Below, piece by piece: positions 8,439-19,760 of a stretch of 64,000 nucleotides of DNA. How positions within the stretch are numbered: the first letter of the stretch is position 1; every line of letters starts with the position of its first letter. Source of the stretch: Siphonodentalium dalli (Eukaryota; Mollusca; Scaphopoda; Gadilida; Siphonodentaliidae); assembly GCA_032622095.1 (NCBI GenBank), contig CP136064.1, positions 147,874,864 to 147,938,863 on the forward strand, read 5' to 3'. The notes under the pieces are model-generated. The model searched no databases. It saw only the letters and a program-made list of their open reading frames with translations, and was not told the DNA's origin. The position numbers and the translations under genes were made by a program.

Positions 8439-9774
8439 ATGGTGAGTAATATATAATATTGCATATGTGTATAGCATTCAACTGTACTCCGGTTATTGGT
8501 CCGTTTTTTCATGGGAAGTCAAATAATATATTTTTTCTACAGTATATTGTGAAGAAAAAACATTTAGGTGATGCAAATAATTGTGATATTAGAAAGGCCT
8601 AATATAAACACTATAGTTAATGTCGACATCATTCCACGACAACAAATAAAATCATAAATGTATTCTATTTGTCACTAATTTAATTGTTGTATAGCACTAC
8701 GATTTAGTAGTTTCATGGCACATATGCGTTGTCCTATTCGATATCAAATGATTGTTCAGCTTACTTTACAAAAAAAACCCAGAAAATACATGAAGTCACG
8801 GTAAAGTGAACGCTCTTTATATGAGACGGTCATTATAATTTATATATATATGCTAACACAATTCGAACGTTAAGACTTCGTTAAAATTCGTACGATCTAG
8901 TTACGGTATCAAATCGTATATTTTATCTTTTAACTAATATGATTGCAATAACGTGTATTTAACGTTGACCTTTTGTCTTTTACAGGATTCGGGGATAGAC
9001 ACAAATCCTGATGCTGAAACTGGATGCAAACTGTTTACAGTATGAGTGACCCACCCACCCCCCCCCCCCCCACACATGGCGTCCGACGCATGTCGATAAC
9101 CGCATACGAGCATCAGTTTTACTCACGCAACAACCAAATCTTATTGTGAACACATAATGAAAATTCCCCACCATTGTCATCGTCTCGTGCATATCTCTTC
9201 TACTTTCTTTCTCCTTCTTCAGTTTCTTCTTTATGCATTTTGCTGTCCCGAACACAGTGCAACACTATCTGCTTCCTTTTTGTTCCACCCTAACTCAAAT
9301 CATGTTAAATATCTCAATGCGACTGCCCCAATCACTTTTGTATAATATGCAAATTCAGTGTGTCATATATAGTAACCATTTACATGTAAATATATGTTTT
9401 CCAGGATTAAATGTGAAGAAGTACACCGCTGCTATTTTCTTAAAGACAAAGATGTTTAAGAGGGTACAACTTTACAGAAACGGTCAAAGGCACACCGTCC
9501 TCTGCCCTACCCACATTCTCCCCGAGCAGATTGGAAGTGTGGAGAAAATATAAACCAAAAATATGTGTCAAGTCGGTTTATTTTGCTATACTTTACGAGA
9601 TCACATTTCGGACATTTTACTAAATATTATTTATTATAGCACTGATGTGAGTGACATATATATGTCTCTGTTATGTCAACATGTACGACGATTTGAGATT
9701 AATTGAATTCTGATTCTCTTCTATTTTGCATATTAATTTTGTATCATTTGCATATTATGTTATGTTGGAAATAA
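8439..9774 (+). CDS. Candidate small spliced gene inside the foldback loop
   Basis: Exon 1 ends exactly at the ATG (8439-8441), followed by GTGAGT. Exon 2 starts after TTTTGTCTTTTACAG at 8986 and reads DSGIDTNPDAETGCKLFT to a GTATGAGT donor at 9040. Two acceptors could follow. One is at 9222, after a long pyrimidine tract; in phase it gives FLLYAFCCPEHSATL and stops at 9345, about 59 residues in total. The other is at 9404 (TTTTCCAG), which opens another phase running to TAA at 9553. An AATAAA lies at 9769. No protein family was recognised. The gene could be captured host sequence or a non-coding RNA. The exon structure is inferred from splice signals alone. Confidence 0.35.
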
Positions 9775-10021
9775 AAATATGTTACACTAAAAAGAAAGAA
9801 AAAATGACGTCTCAGGCCCTTTCAAATCCTCCTGGGTCAAATCCCCCCCCCCCAAAAAAACAAATAATAATACTAATAATTTAATGTGGATGGAGAATTA
9901 AATTATATTACAGTTTGCCCTCTGGAATTCATGTATATTATCATTGTGACCGTTCCACACACGACTAACTTATCTTATATATACGTGCCATTTAAATCAC
10001 AATGCTACATCGAAACAAGAA

Positions 10022-11343
10022 TATAACATAATTGAACGAGTTTGATTAGTTGCATGGACGATCATTAATGGGTACACGTTGACAATATTTGGTGGGTATC
10101 ATTTTGCCTCGGTTTGGTCTGGGTATCATTTTGCATTGGCTTGGCGGTTCGGTGAGCGGTCATATAAAAGTCGAAAATTCTAAGTACACGATGTTAAAAA
10201 CCGCCAAGCTCGAGTATATATGTGAAGAACGATAATCATTTTACATATTTTTACAAGAAAAATAGCTGGGACATGTTTTACAAACGAGAAATCTCAGGAA
10301 ATTCAGCTTCATATTTTGATTTAAAATTCGAGCTTGGCGGTTCGGTGGTCGGTCATCAAATGTAAAAAATTCTTCGTATATAATGTTCAAAACCGCCAAG
10401 CTCGAGTATATTTGTGAAGAATGATAATCATTTTACACGTTTTTACATAAAAACTAGCTGAAACGTGTTTTAGAAACGAGAAATCGGCGAAAATTCAGCT
10501 TAATATTTAGATTTTTTATTCGAGCTTGGCGGTTCGGTGGTCGGTCATCTAAAAGTCAAAAATTCTTTGTATATAATGTTCAAAACCGCCAAGCCCGATT
10601 ATATTTGTGAAGAATGATAATCATTTTACACGTTTTTACATAAAAACTAGATGGAACGTGTTTTAGAAACGAGAAATCGGCGAAAATTCAGCTTAATATT
10701 TAGATTTTTTATTCGAGCTTGGCGGTTCGGTGGTCGGTCATCTAAAAGTAAAAAATTCTTTGTATATAATGTTCAAAACCGCCAAGCCCGATTATATTTG
10801 TGAAGAATGATAATCATTTTACACGTTTTTACATAAAAACTAGATGGAACGTGTTTTAGAAACGAGAAATCAGCGAAAATTCAGCTTAATATTTTGATTT
10901 TTTATTCGAGCTTGGCGGTTTGGTGGTCGGTCATCTAAAAGTCAAAAATTCTTCGCATATAATGTTCAAAACCGCCAAGCTCGACTATGAGAGTGATAAA
11001 TGATAACCATTCAACATGTTTCGAATAAAAAACTTAGTCCAACTGATGTTTAAAAAGAGAAATCGACCAAAAACCGACAAGAAATCTGCGTAAAAAGACG
11101 ATGTTTTGATTTTGTGACCACGCCCCCTATTAACCAACCAATCGGGGACATTACTGCCACTATTGTCGATTAATTTACGAAAATGGGCCATATAAGTAAT
11201 TAACTGGTGCTATTCCCGCATAATTCACCCGAAAACAGCGTTTAAAAGGCTTTTTAAAAATTTGAAAACGCCAAGCTTGTCTTTTAGTCACCTGCCTTAA
11301 AAACTGCCAAGCTTGGCGCCAAGCTTGCATTTTAGCCACTCTC
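10022..11343 (-). repeat. Right foldback arm with about five 193-bp subrepeats
   Basis: Reverse complement of the left arm. Subrepeat boundaries (GAGCTTGGCGGTTCGGTGG or similar) fall at about 10139, 10329, 10523, 10716 and 10908. The arm is shorter than the left one by about two units. The same 68-residue open frame appears in both arms (6420-6626 plus, 10985-11191 minus) only because the arms are copies. Confidence 0.9.
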
Positions 11344-11352
11344 CACAAGTGG
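11344..11352. repeat. Target-site duplication, right copy
   Basis: CACAAGTGG, identical to 6259-6267. Reading across one copy keeps the LINE frame open on both sides. Confidence 0.9.
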
Positions 11353-12935
11353 ACCATCGTTGTTTTGACGCGCGGGGAATTCCCACACACAAAATGATAA
11401 GTGGTGTTGAATCGACGTCACGCTTCTCACCTTATACTAGTACACATAATACTGACGCGGAGAAAACAAACCAAAATAATGAAGACGAATATGAATATAA
11501 TATTACTCGCGATAGAATAGTGAACTTTGGAAAGGTGAAACCTCCCCAATTGAATTTTCCCCAAGACAAAAACGATAGTTTGTCAGATTTATACAACTAA
11601 CATGACCAATTTACACAATATGACTGCAGTAAAACTACAAACAAATGCATATCTCATGATGCCTTTGGTATATCAGACGCTCTTAAAGAGGCCAGGGAAA
11701 TATTGTTCAACCCAAATACAAACGAAGATAAAAATGTACATGGCAATATCCCCAACAAAATTGAATACAGTATCCCTGAACATGATAGCACTTTTTATTG
11801 TGATTTAACCTCTAAAATATGTATGCCTGAATCTACTGGTGATACACCAAGATCAGCTGCTCTTAAAGGGGAAATGTTTAACCCAAGTAATACTGAATAT
11901 ATCCAGGTATGTGACAATAATCCAAACACACACAAATGTATAAATACCCCAGTATATGAAAAATGTCTCCCCATGGACAATAGATATGCCAAATATTGTG
12001 CGCCTGTTAAATCCCCATGTAACCTACAGATACTCACGATAAATGTGTGTGGACTCCAGAAAAGATTGCAATACCCAGAATTCCAAGTGCTATGCAATAA
12101 ACATGATGTACTTTGTTTTGTTGATACCAAAACCGATGACTGCGACCAGCCAGAGCTGCCAGGCTTCAAATTTTACATGAAGAACCGGACTAAAATCTCT
12201 ACTTGTAGATCTGGTGGCATTGTAATTGGCATAAAGGATAAATTTTTGAACTCCTGTAACATGATTGAAACAAAATCTAAATTTGTTAGCTGGGTTGAAA
12301 TCACAAGACAAGACTCGTCATTTGGATTCCATGTAATAATTGGAGCCATTTATGTTCCACCAGAAGGTAGTAGGTATACATAAAAAGAAGCCTTCACTGA
12401 AATCGAAGATGAGCATTTGACACTCATGAATCGAACCCCTTATATTTTTCTTACTGGGGATCTGAATGCACGAACTGCATCTGAAACTGGCATAGATATA
12501 GATGAAGTACCCCTGCCCAATATTCCTGAAAGTATCAATATGAATATTGACCAATTTGTCTTTCTAGAGCTAACCAATATGCCTGTGGATAGAAGTAGTC
12601 AAGACCCCACCATAAACCAATACGGGAAAACACTGTTAGAAAAATGCCTATGTAATGGCTGGATTATACTAAATGGCAGGACTGGTGAGGATCAGGGTGT
12701 TGGAAAACTTACATGCCGTGATGCATCTGTCGTTGACTACACATTATGTTCTGCAGCTGCCCTACCCATTATTGAGAACTTTGTTGTACTTGACTACACC
12801 AATATTGCCTCAGATATGCACTGCCCAATCAAAACGGTGCTACACCTCGAAGATATAGACCGATCCCCCCAAAATTTACGCAATATCGAGTCCGCTATAA
12901 TACCATCTCGCGTAAAAAACATGGGACCAAAATAG
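11353..12935 (+). pseudogene. LINE endonuclease part
   Basis: Continues the frame broken at 6258. In-frame TAA codons at 11598-11600 and 12381-12383 interrupt it without changing phase. From about 12020 it shows the start of an apurinic/apyrimidinic-type endonuclease (LQILTINVCGLQKR). Then come VCFVDTKTDD-like and SGGIVIGIKD segments, and after the second stop FLTGDLNARTA, matching the GDxN motif. The expected SDH motif near the end reads ASDMHCPI, so the key Ser-Asp is kept and the His is displaced. The frame is lost near 12915 at an A-run, giving a stop at 12933. Confidence 0.8.
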
Positions 12936-15495
12936 TGAAATGGAGTTTGTAGCAAATTTTAATTACGATAAAATTTTGACACTCAGCAATATGTTAACCG
13001 CCGCTTATACAAATTTTACTAGTACTGACCAGTTGAATAACATAGTTAGCTCAGTGACTGACATTTTGGTTTCGTCCGCTGAAAAAACACTGGGAACATA
13101 TACATGTAAGATCCCCCCAAATAAGAAAGCAGCCAGGAATAGTAAACATAAAGCATGGTTTAACAAGTCCTGTCAGACTGCCAGAGTAAGATACCGACAA
13201 GCGACCCGACAACATAAAACCAAACGAAATAACCACACAGAACAAAATATGCGACATGCATGCCATGTCTATAAATGTGAAATGGATGGAGCAATCAAAT
13301 CACATAGAGCATTAATATCGCAAGAGCTAGCTTCAATGAAAAAATCTGAACCTAAAATTTTTGGAAAAAAATGAAAGATTTTAAACCCCGATCCCATAGT
13401 GGGGTAAATCTCGAGATATTCAGTGAATACTTCAAAGAAATTAATGCCACAACACATACCAATGACCCACAAATAGAAAATTATATCACTAAAGAATTTA
13501 GCACAGATACCGAAGATGATCTCAATAGACCTATTTCACAGGATGAAGTATCATTTGCCATAAGACAACTTAAAAATTGTAAGTCCTGTGGACATGACCG
13601 TGTACAGAACGAATACATTAAAGCATCTTCCAAACTGTTACTAAATGTTTATTGCCGAATGTTTAACATTATACTAGATACCGGGCAAATACCGGAAGAC
13701 TGGGTTACTGGAACAATTGTTCCAATATATAAAAATAAAGGTGATGCCACAAATCCGAATAACTATAGACCTATAACAATTATCAGCTGCTTAGGATAAC
13801 TCTTTACAAACATCTTAACCATTCGACTTAACAAATTCACAGAAGAAAATGAAATTATTTTACCAAACCAAGCTGGCTTTCGTAAAAATTACTCCACTTC
13901 AGACAACATCTTTGCCCTCTATGTATTGTTCGAACTTAGCAAGAGGATGGAAAAGAGATTATTCTGTGAATTTATTGACTTCCAAAAAGCATTTGACACA
14001 GTATGGAGACAAGGCCTATGGTACAAACTTATTAAAACAGGAATTAATGGGAAAATATTCAGAATAATTACTAACATGTATAGTCAAGTAAAATCCCGCG
14101 TACAAATTGGCAGTGAGCAATCAACCTACTTCCCATGTCTTGCAGGGGTCAGGCAAGGTGACAGTTTATCACCGTTGCTCTTCTCGTTGTACCTTAATGA
14201 CCTCGAAACATACTTACAAGCACATAAAATTAACGCACTGAGCACTATCAATAATGAAATAGAGAAAACACTCAATGAGTACATAAAAATCTTCATTGTA
14301 TTATATGCCGATGATACAGTACTCATGGCCGAAAGTACAAGATACTTGAAATATCTGCTTGGCCGGTTTGAGGAATACTGTGACAAATGGAAACTGACAG
14401 TGAATGTGGAAAAGACCAAAATTATGTGTTTCTCAAAAAACTCACTATAAAAAAATATATATATATTTTAAAGGCCAGAAAATTGACGTAGTTACAAAAT
14501 TTATATATCTTGGTATCACTTTATGTAGAACAGGATCTTTTATTTCGGCAAAGAATATTTTAGCGGAAAAAGCCACTCGAGCAATGTACACAATAATAGG
14601 AAAAGCAAGGAAACATTCATTGACTATAAGTAATCAATTGGATTTATTTGATTCGCATGTTCTCCCTATCCTTCTGTATGGAAGTGAGATCTGGGGTTTT
14701 GGGAATAATGATGTTTTGGAGACTGTCCAGAGAAAATTCATCAAACATATCTTGAAGCTAAAACCCTCAACCCCTAACTTCATGATTTATAGTGAAACTT
14801 GTGTATTACCGGTTGATATCCACATTAGTACAAAAATGATTAAATATTGGTGCAAGGTTGTCAACAGCGAGCAAGAACATTACCAAAATGTACTATTCCG
14901 ATTATGCAGATCCATAATGGACAATACAGTAAATACAGAACACAAGTTTTCATGGCTTGACAAAGTTAAGGATATACTTAACCAATCAGGGCAGAGCCAT
15001 ATGTGGAACTGTAACCATATCACAAATACTGACCAATTCACAGCATATATTAAGTGCATCCTCATTAATCAGTTTAGACATAGGTGTGAATCAACCATTA
15101 ATAATTCAAGTCGCGGTAAAATCTATCGAATTTTCAAACATAACATGTCATTTGAAACTTATCTGAATAGGTTGAATGAAGGTAATCGAATTCCTCTATG
15201 CAAATTCAGAACTGGAAATCATAAATTGCCAGTTGAAACCGGTCGTTGGAGTGGATTGGAGATAAATAAAAGAAAATGCCCATTATGTCAATCGGGCCAA
15301 ATTGGCGATGAATTCCACTATCTGTTAGAATGTCAAAAATTCTCAAAGGCCCGCCAACGACTTTTGACAAACTTTGTTAATCAAAGACCAAACACTATAG
15401 TAATGAGTGAAATACTTAATAATAACGATGCAGTGCACTTGAGAAAGTTGTGTGAGTTCATTAAGCTTGTAAGCAGAGAGTTTAAATTAAACTGA
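12916..15495 (+). pseudogene. LINE reverse transcriptase and zinc-knuckle part
   Basis: After the phase change, 12916-13374 holds the linker region. Another A-run shift near 13370 leads to the RT frame. RT motifs in order are KSCGHDRVQNEYIKA, NYRPITIIS (with a stop at 13797), LPNQAGFRKNYST, FIDFQKAFDTVW, GVRQGDSLSPLL and the catalytic VLYADDTVLM near 14305. A third shift near 14440 leads to FIYLGITLCRTG, LYGSEIWGF and a final knuckle CPLCQSGQIGDEFHYLLEC at about residues 296-314 of the last frame. It ends TGA at 15493 just before the (GTT)n tail. All catalytic motifs remain readable, so decay is moderate. Confidence 0.9.
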
Positions 15496-15525
15496 GTCTA
15501 GGTTGTTGTTGTTGTTGTTGTTGAT

Positions 15526-16399
15526 GTGATTACTGAGAACATATGAGATAGTCATCAGTGGCACAAATGGGAAATGTCTTACCTACACAGGTGATATGCG
15601 TACGCTAACCCATAAGTGGGACCTTTCAGTGGGATGCATGTCATGTGTGTTGGTCTGACATGTCCCTGATGTGACCCTTAATATTATGACCGATACACTC
15701 CTGACCTTGTGGTAAATGTAGACAAATCAACTTATTTATTATTCCGGCATTCCCTTTATAAAGAAATGGAGATAATTGCCCCTCCCCATTTACTAATATT
15801 ATTAGTAACATGACAGACATTGTCTGATTTTACCATTGTAGGCTCCAGTCGAATTAATTGTTTGTTACGCAACCATTATTGTATCATTTCCTAATGTGTA
15901 AACCAAAATGTTGTTGTGTTATACATATATATATTTATATGACTGTCTATGAGTAGTCTTATCAACAGATCAATGACTCATATTAATCAAATGATTTGTA
16001 ACACAAGCAACCTCATTCACAGTGTATGCATAATGTACCATCAGACAGTGCCATTTACACGTGTAAACACAAAATCAACGGGCAAACAGGCAGAAATAAT
16101 CCCGAGCCGAAAATGAAAAATCTCAGCACACGTGGCAAATTCGACCACCCTGGCCCAATTCGCCTAACTTATCAAACTAATATATATTCTTGATAACGAA
16201 AATTTATTGAAACTTACAACCCATCGATTCATAATCGTGGAGAGTACCACGAAAACATCTAAAAAGTATTTAATGCGATTTTCTGGGAGAAAACAGGTAC
16301 ATCGAATTTTAGAAATTTTCACGAATCCACGATTGTGTTCGAATGCCCAGAACGGAGTAACCCAGATGGACCCAACTGAAGCTTGGTAACCCTGTGCAG
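15526..16399. other. No gene seen
   Basis: AT-rich sequence between the LINE tail and a second LINE 3' end. No open frame with recognisable content and no repeat boundary was identified. Confidence 0.5.
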
Positions 16400-16652
16400 A
16401 TAGTACTAAAAACCGAGAGAATACTTTTTAAAAGCTCAATCGAGGGTATTTATATCAGCGCTAATAACAACAGAGTAAGATTATTATCGCTGTTGGATAA
16501 TTATATACGGCATGTATGCATGGTACATATTGCAATAATCCCGCCTGCCCCATGTATATAATGTATATAACTATATGTCATGTAAATATGTTAAATGTCT
16601 CAATACCCATGTAATTTTGAGTGACGAGAATAAACAATTGAATTGAATTGCA
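16400..16652 (+). mobile_element. 3' tail of a 5'-truncated LINE
   Basis: The stretch ends ATAAACAATTGAATTGAATTG after a TCAATACCCATGTAATTTTGAG segment, typical in form of LINE 3' UTRs with a short AATTG-repeat tail. No coding part remains. Confidence 0.45.
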
Positions 16653-16979
16653 GATATTAGTTGAAAACAGCCCCTGGTCTCATATTATCACAGTTTCATG
16701 TGTTACAGCTACTCATTTCCATATCAGCACGGGTGAGAAGAGTGAATTTTGCCAGTATCATAGGCTGAGTATAACTCAGTTACAGTATGCGCACGTCACA
16801 AAATACAACGCGGCGTACGTTGCACTTGTTTGCTAATTTCTCTCCAAAACTTTCAGAATGTGGACCGAAAACACACGAACGAACGTGAACATGAATATGA
16901 CATATATGGTTGAAAACGTGACGTGTAATTTTCTAAGCTTTCTGTGTCGACGTTATCTAAATGGATATTACATTGTAAT

Positions 16980-17196
16980 ATGTTATCAACATGGCGTCCG
17001 TTTTATAAGCGAAATAAATACCACAAGCGCCCGGAGATAAATGACGATCCGGCCGATGATCCAACTGATGTTTTCCGTTAATATTGGAATAAAAAACAAT
17101 ATAAATTCTTTCGAGGAGCCGTTTTCGTATTACTGCTTATCGGATTTATTTATTCCATGAATTCGAAGTTGAATTTACAAGCGGTTCTTGACCAAC
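16980..17196 (+). pseudogene. Possible 5' exon of a type II membrane protein, one internal stop
   Basis: From ATG at 16980 the frame reads MLSTWRPFYKRNKYHKRPE and then an Asp/Pro-rich stretch to a TAA at 17079-17081. In the same phase it continues YWNKKQYKFF, then RGAVFVLLLIGFIYSM, a plausible membrane segment, then a lumenal-type stretch ending at a GTAAGT donor (17197). A basic cytoplasmic tail, one membrane span and then a splice site is the layout of Golgi transferases such as sulfotransferases, but nothing here proves that. Without the TAA it would be a 72-residue first exon. No later exon was found. It may be a pseudogene, or translation may depend on another start. Confidence 0.35.
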
Positions 17197-18467
17197 GTAA
17201 GTTATCGAATGAGGTTTATTTACTGTAAATATATAGTAGTCGTTGCCTGTGTAAAACGATCTTCAATTTCCGCATTTTGACTTGCAAATCTTAACATTTT
17301 ATGAAAGTCCATGTAATCAACGTAACTATTCCAATTAAGTTCTCGGCGTACTCGGCATTATACAAACTGATTTGGATTATCAACATTTAAATATTTGGCA
17401 TGGTGTGTCGCCTCCCCGCATTTTATGTCGATACGTCCCTGCATTTGTTTGTTGAAAGAAAACTTGGTGTGACATATCAGTAACGCTTATAAGTGGACCA
17501 ATCTTTTTATTGAATGCTCGGGAGTGCATAGTTGGCCAATCTTATTTTAATCACGACATACCGTTTCGCAACACATCCAATGACCTAAAGATATTTGTAG
17601 TTAATAACGGTCGGTCACCGGACCTCAATGGATAACTTACATTGGCGTTATAATGCATTTTCTAAATTGATACTGCTGTGTGTTTGTGTGTAATACCCCC
17701 TCCCACCCCAGCCCCACCATAATGGTCGCGACGACTTGAATCGAACCAAGTGTCTGACTTATTGTCTCAACAATTGGATATTTGTAATATCCAACAGTTG
17801 GATATCCATAATATCCAATTGTCACACCCAGATATCCAACACTTGTGTCAATTACACAGCAATACAACAAGCCCATTGTGTCTATTCGTCAGGATAGACA
17901 CCTGCTACAAACAATGGATGACGTCACGGAAATGTTCTAAGGTTATGTGGGTGATCGCGAATGGAGGCATGCAGTCTAATTATAAGACAGTTGCTTCTTG
18001 TTTGATAAGCGCCACAAGTATTACAATCTGATTCCTCTTGAGGCTGAATCACTTAAACCATTCAAAATCCATATCCATTGACCGAACACGTAACCATTAC
18101 GCCGAAATTAATAATAATAACCCTATATATCTATTAGATAAAATATAAATATAATTATATACAGATCAAGACACTATTGTATACACAACTATATTATATC
18201 TAAAAGTGCATTCATGCAAAACTAAATTATATTTGCATCGACGTTTGCAATAACTATGTTTCTGTTATATCTATTTTGTTTATCAGAATACTAATAAATT
18301 GAATTGAATTGTTCTTACTTTTTATCTGGTTTTATATTCACTGGTATCGGGAGTGAAATTGTCCGGCTTGGAACGGGAAAACCATCATTTATACCCCAGA
18401 GTCAATAGAGAACGTTCGGGGAATACATAATTTTAAGTAAACGCATAAGGCTATTATTATGTTGACG
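17197..18467. other. Non-coding; ATATCC palindromes and a LINE tail
   Basis: At 17770-17850 the words CAATTGGATATT and GATATCCAAC alternate in both orientations, making a small palindromic cluster. At about 18100-18315 AT-rich sequence ends in AATAAATTGAATTGAATTG, another LINE-type tail. No gene was recognised. Confidence 0.5.
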
Positions 18468-18538
18468 TTAATGAAATGGGACAAATAATAAACGGTTTTT
18501 GTCGTAAATGATCTCTTGAATTTTTTTTTTACACTCAC

Positions 18539-18794
18539 CGATAACTGGATCATATCTGTTGAACCTTCGTCCGCTCACAGTAATCCTGTAAGGGTTACGA
18601 GCTGGGTTTGCCTGGCGAAACACACGGTATCTTGGACCTCTTCTCTCCCAGTGTATAGGTTGGTCCTTTGGCCATGCTGGCAGCTGCTGTGCACAAACCC
18701 AGTTCGCTGGGGCGCCAGATGAATACGTATGAACAACAGCAACGCACAGAGCCGAAGTTAATACAAGAAATCCAATTTTTAAGTTGGAACTCAT
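18539..18794 (-). CDS. First coding exon of a secreted basic peptide precursor
   Basis: ATG at 18794 in the context CACAACAATG. The N-terminus MSSNLKIGFLVLTSALC has a lysine followed by a long hydrophobic core, and the run ends near HTYSSGA, a good signal peptide with likely cleavage around residues 23-28. The rest of the exon is rich in Arg, Pro and Tyr (RRGPRYRVFRQ, NPARNPYRITVSGRR) and has one cysteine (WVCAQQ). The exon ends at a strong donor, CG|GTGAGTGT at 18538, after 85 codons plus one base. Reading on into the intron gives a spurious tail. Following exons were not found in the 1.5 kb downstream. An antimicrobial or neuropeptide-like secreted product is possible; no family was recognised. 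Confidence 0.55.
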
Positions 18795-19429
18795 TGTTGT
18801 GTTTCACTACGATGAGGCCTTTGCGGGTAATTTGCGGAATTGATGTCAGCTTAGCCTCGGAAAATATGAAAATTTTGGATATTCCCGACTCATAGAGAAT
18901 TCACATGAAACATGGAAAACTGTCGAACACATATAAACCAGTTCTGAAGTACCGCGCGTTCCCAGAACAAATATAAATGCGGTGTCTGTCCTATTCGGGG
19001 CTATTTGAAAGGCGCATAATATAATTATGCGAGAAAATGTGGATGTCGTTTACTTTGCGTTGAGCATCCATCACAGTTGAGACGTGCGTTGACATTCCGG
19101 GACATTGTTATATGGATGATTGCGTAAAGATGCTGCGATATGACCAAACTAACGACATTGTTAATTCATTGTTTTCTGACAGTTTTAATGTTCTTGACCA
19201 TCAAATGGATCTTCTGACCCAACGAAGGAGCATCAGGTTGACATGTATAAAAAGTATACCGCATCACACTTACCTCAATACACAGAACGACACGAGTCTG
19301 TTAATGGGATTGTCAATATATACGACACGAGTGCCGCCGAGGAAGGATCCTCCCGTGGTAGCAATCGACGAATTAACGCGTGCCGTATCGACAAACCCAT
19401 TAACACATGCAGTCCACTGTAAATCCATG
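18795..19429. other. Upstream region of the secreted peptide; no supported gene
   Basis: Two overlapping open frames run through 19112-19435, one of 107 codons. Neither matches anything recognised, and both end at the palindromic array. No TATA box was found for the minus-strand gene. Confidence 0.4.
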
Positions 19430-19760
19430 TGTTAACTATTTGAACACGAACAGATAATTAACACATTAATGTGTTCAAATTGGTGTTAATTTTTTTAACA
19501 CATAATGGCATTCAAAATTACTTACACTAGCGTTCAAATTTTTAACACCAGTGTTAAAAACTTTAACGCTAGTGTTCAAAATAGTTAACACTGGTGTTAA
19601 AAATAGTTCAACACAAACATGTGTTCTGAACACATGTAACAGAAAATTAACACATTTTGGTGTTAAGAACCCCAAATTTTAACACTGGTGTTAGAATAGG
19701 ATCCCACTGATGTTAACTCTTAATAACACCAGTGTTACATGTTGATAAGATCAATGTTAA
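19430..19760. repeat. Palindromic array of AACAC(N)GTGTT words
   Basis: About 20 copies of TTAACACYNGTGTTAA-like words separated by AT-rich spacers. Each word is close to its own reverse complement, so both strands read alike and extensive hairpins could form. Confidence 0.75.

Larger units (their letters stand above)
6268..11343. mobile_element. 5,076-bp foldback transposon
   Basis: Very long inverted termini enclose a 2.0-kb loop. Both ends begin GAGAGTGGCTAAAATGC and are flanked by a perfect 9-bp duplication. The outer 240 bp of the two arms differ at very few positions (for example TGTG versus GGTG near 6381 and 11230). Arms made of tandem subrepeats and a 9-bp target duplication recall Drosophila FB elements and Mutator-like (MULE) transposons. 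No transposase is encoded, so it is non-autonomous. The superfamily is inferred only from the target-site length and structure. Confidence 0.9.
5648..15525 (+). mobile_element. Decayed LINE split by the foldback element
   Basis: A non-LTR retrotransposon whose left part is 5648-6258 and right part 11353-15525; the intervening 5.1 kb belongs to the foldback. Domains in order are an N-terminal extension, apurinic-like endonuclease, reverse transcriptase with YADDT, and a C-terminal zinc-knuckle region. It ends in a (GTT)n tail at about 15502-15523. It carries three nonsense codons (11598, 12381, 13797) and at least three frameshifts (near 12915, 13370 and 14440, the first two in A-runs), so it is not functional. 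The true 5' end was not identified. Clade assignment is uncertain; the C-terminal Cys-rich knuckle and the simple-repeat tail suggest an I/Nimb-type or related group. Confidence 0.85.

Noticed and set aside
17637-17876. 79-codon minus-strand frame with VGYYGYPTVGYYKYP
   Set aside because: It comes from the ATATCC palindrome cluster, and nothing supports expression.
19112-19435. 107-codon frame and an overlapping frame with two cysteines near the end
   Set aside because: No start context, splice or family support; both run into the palindromic array.
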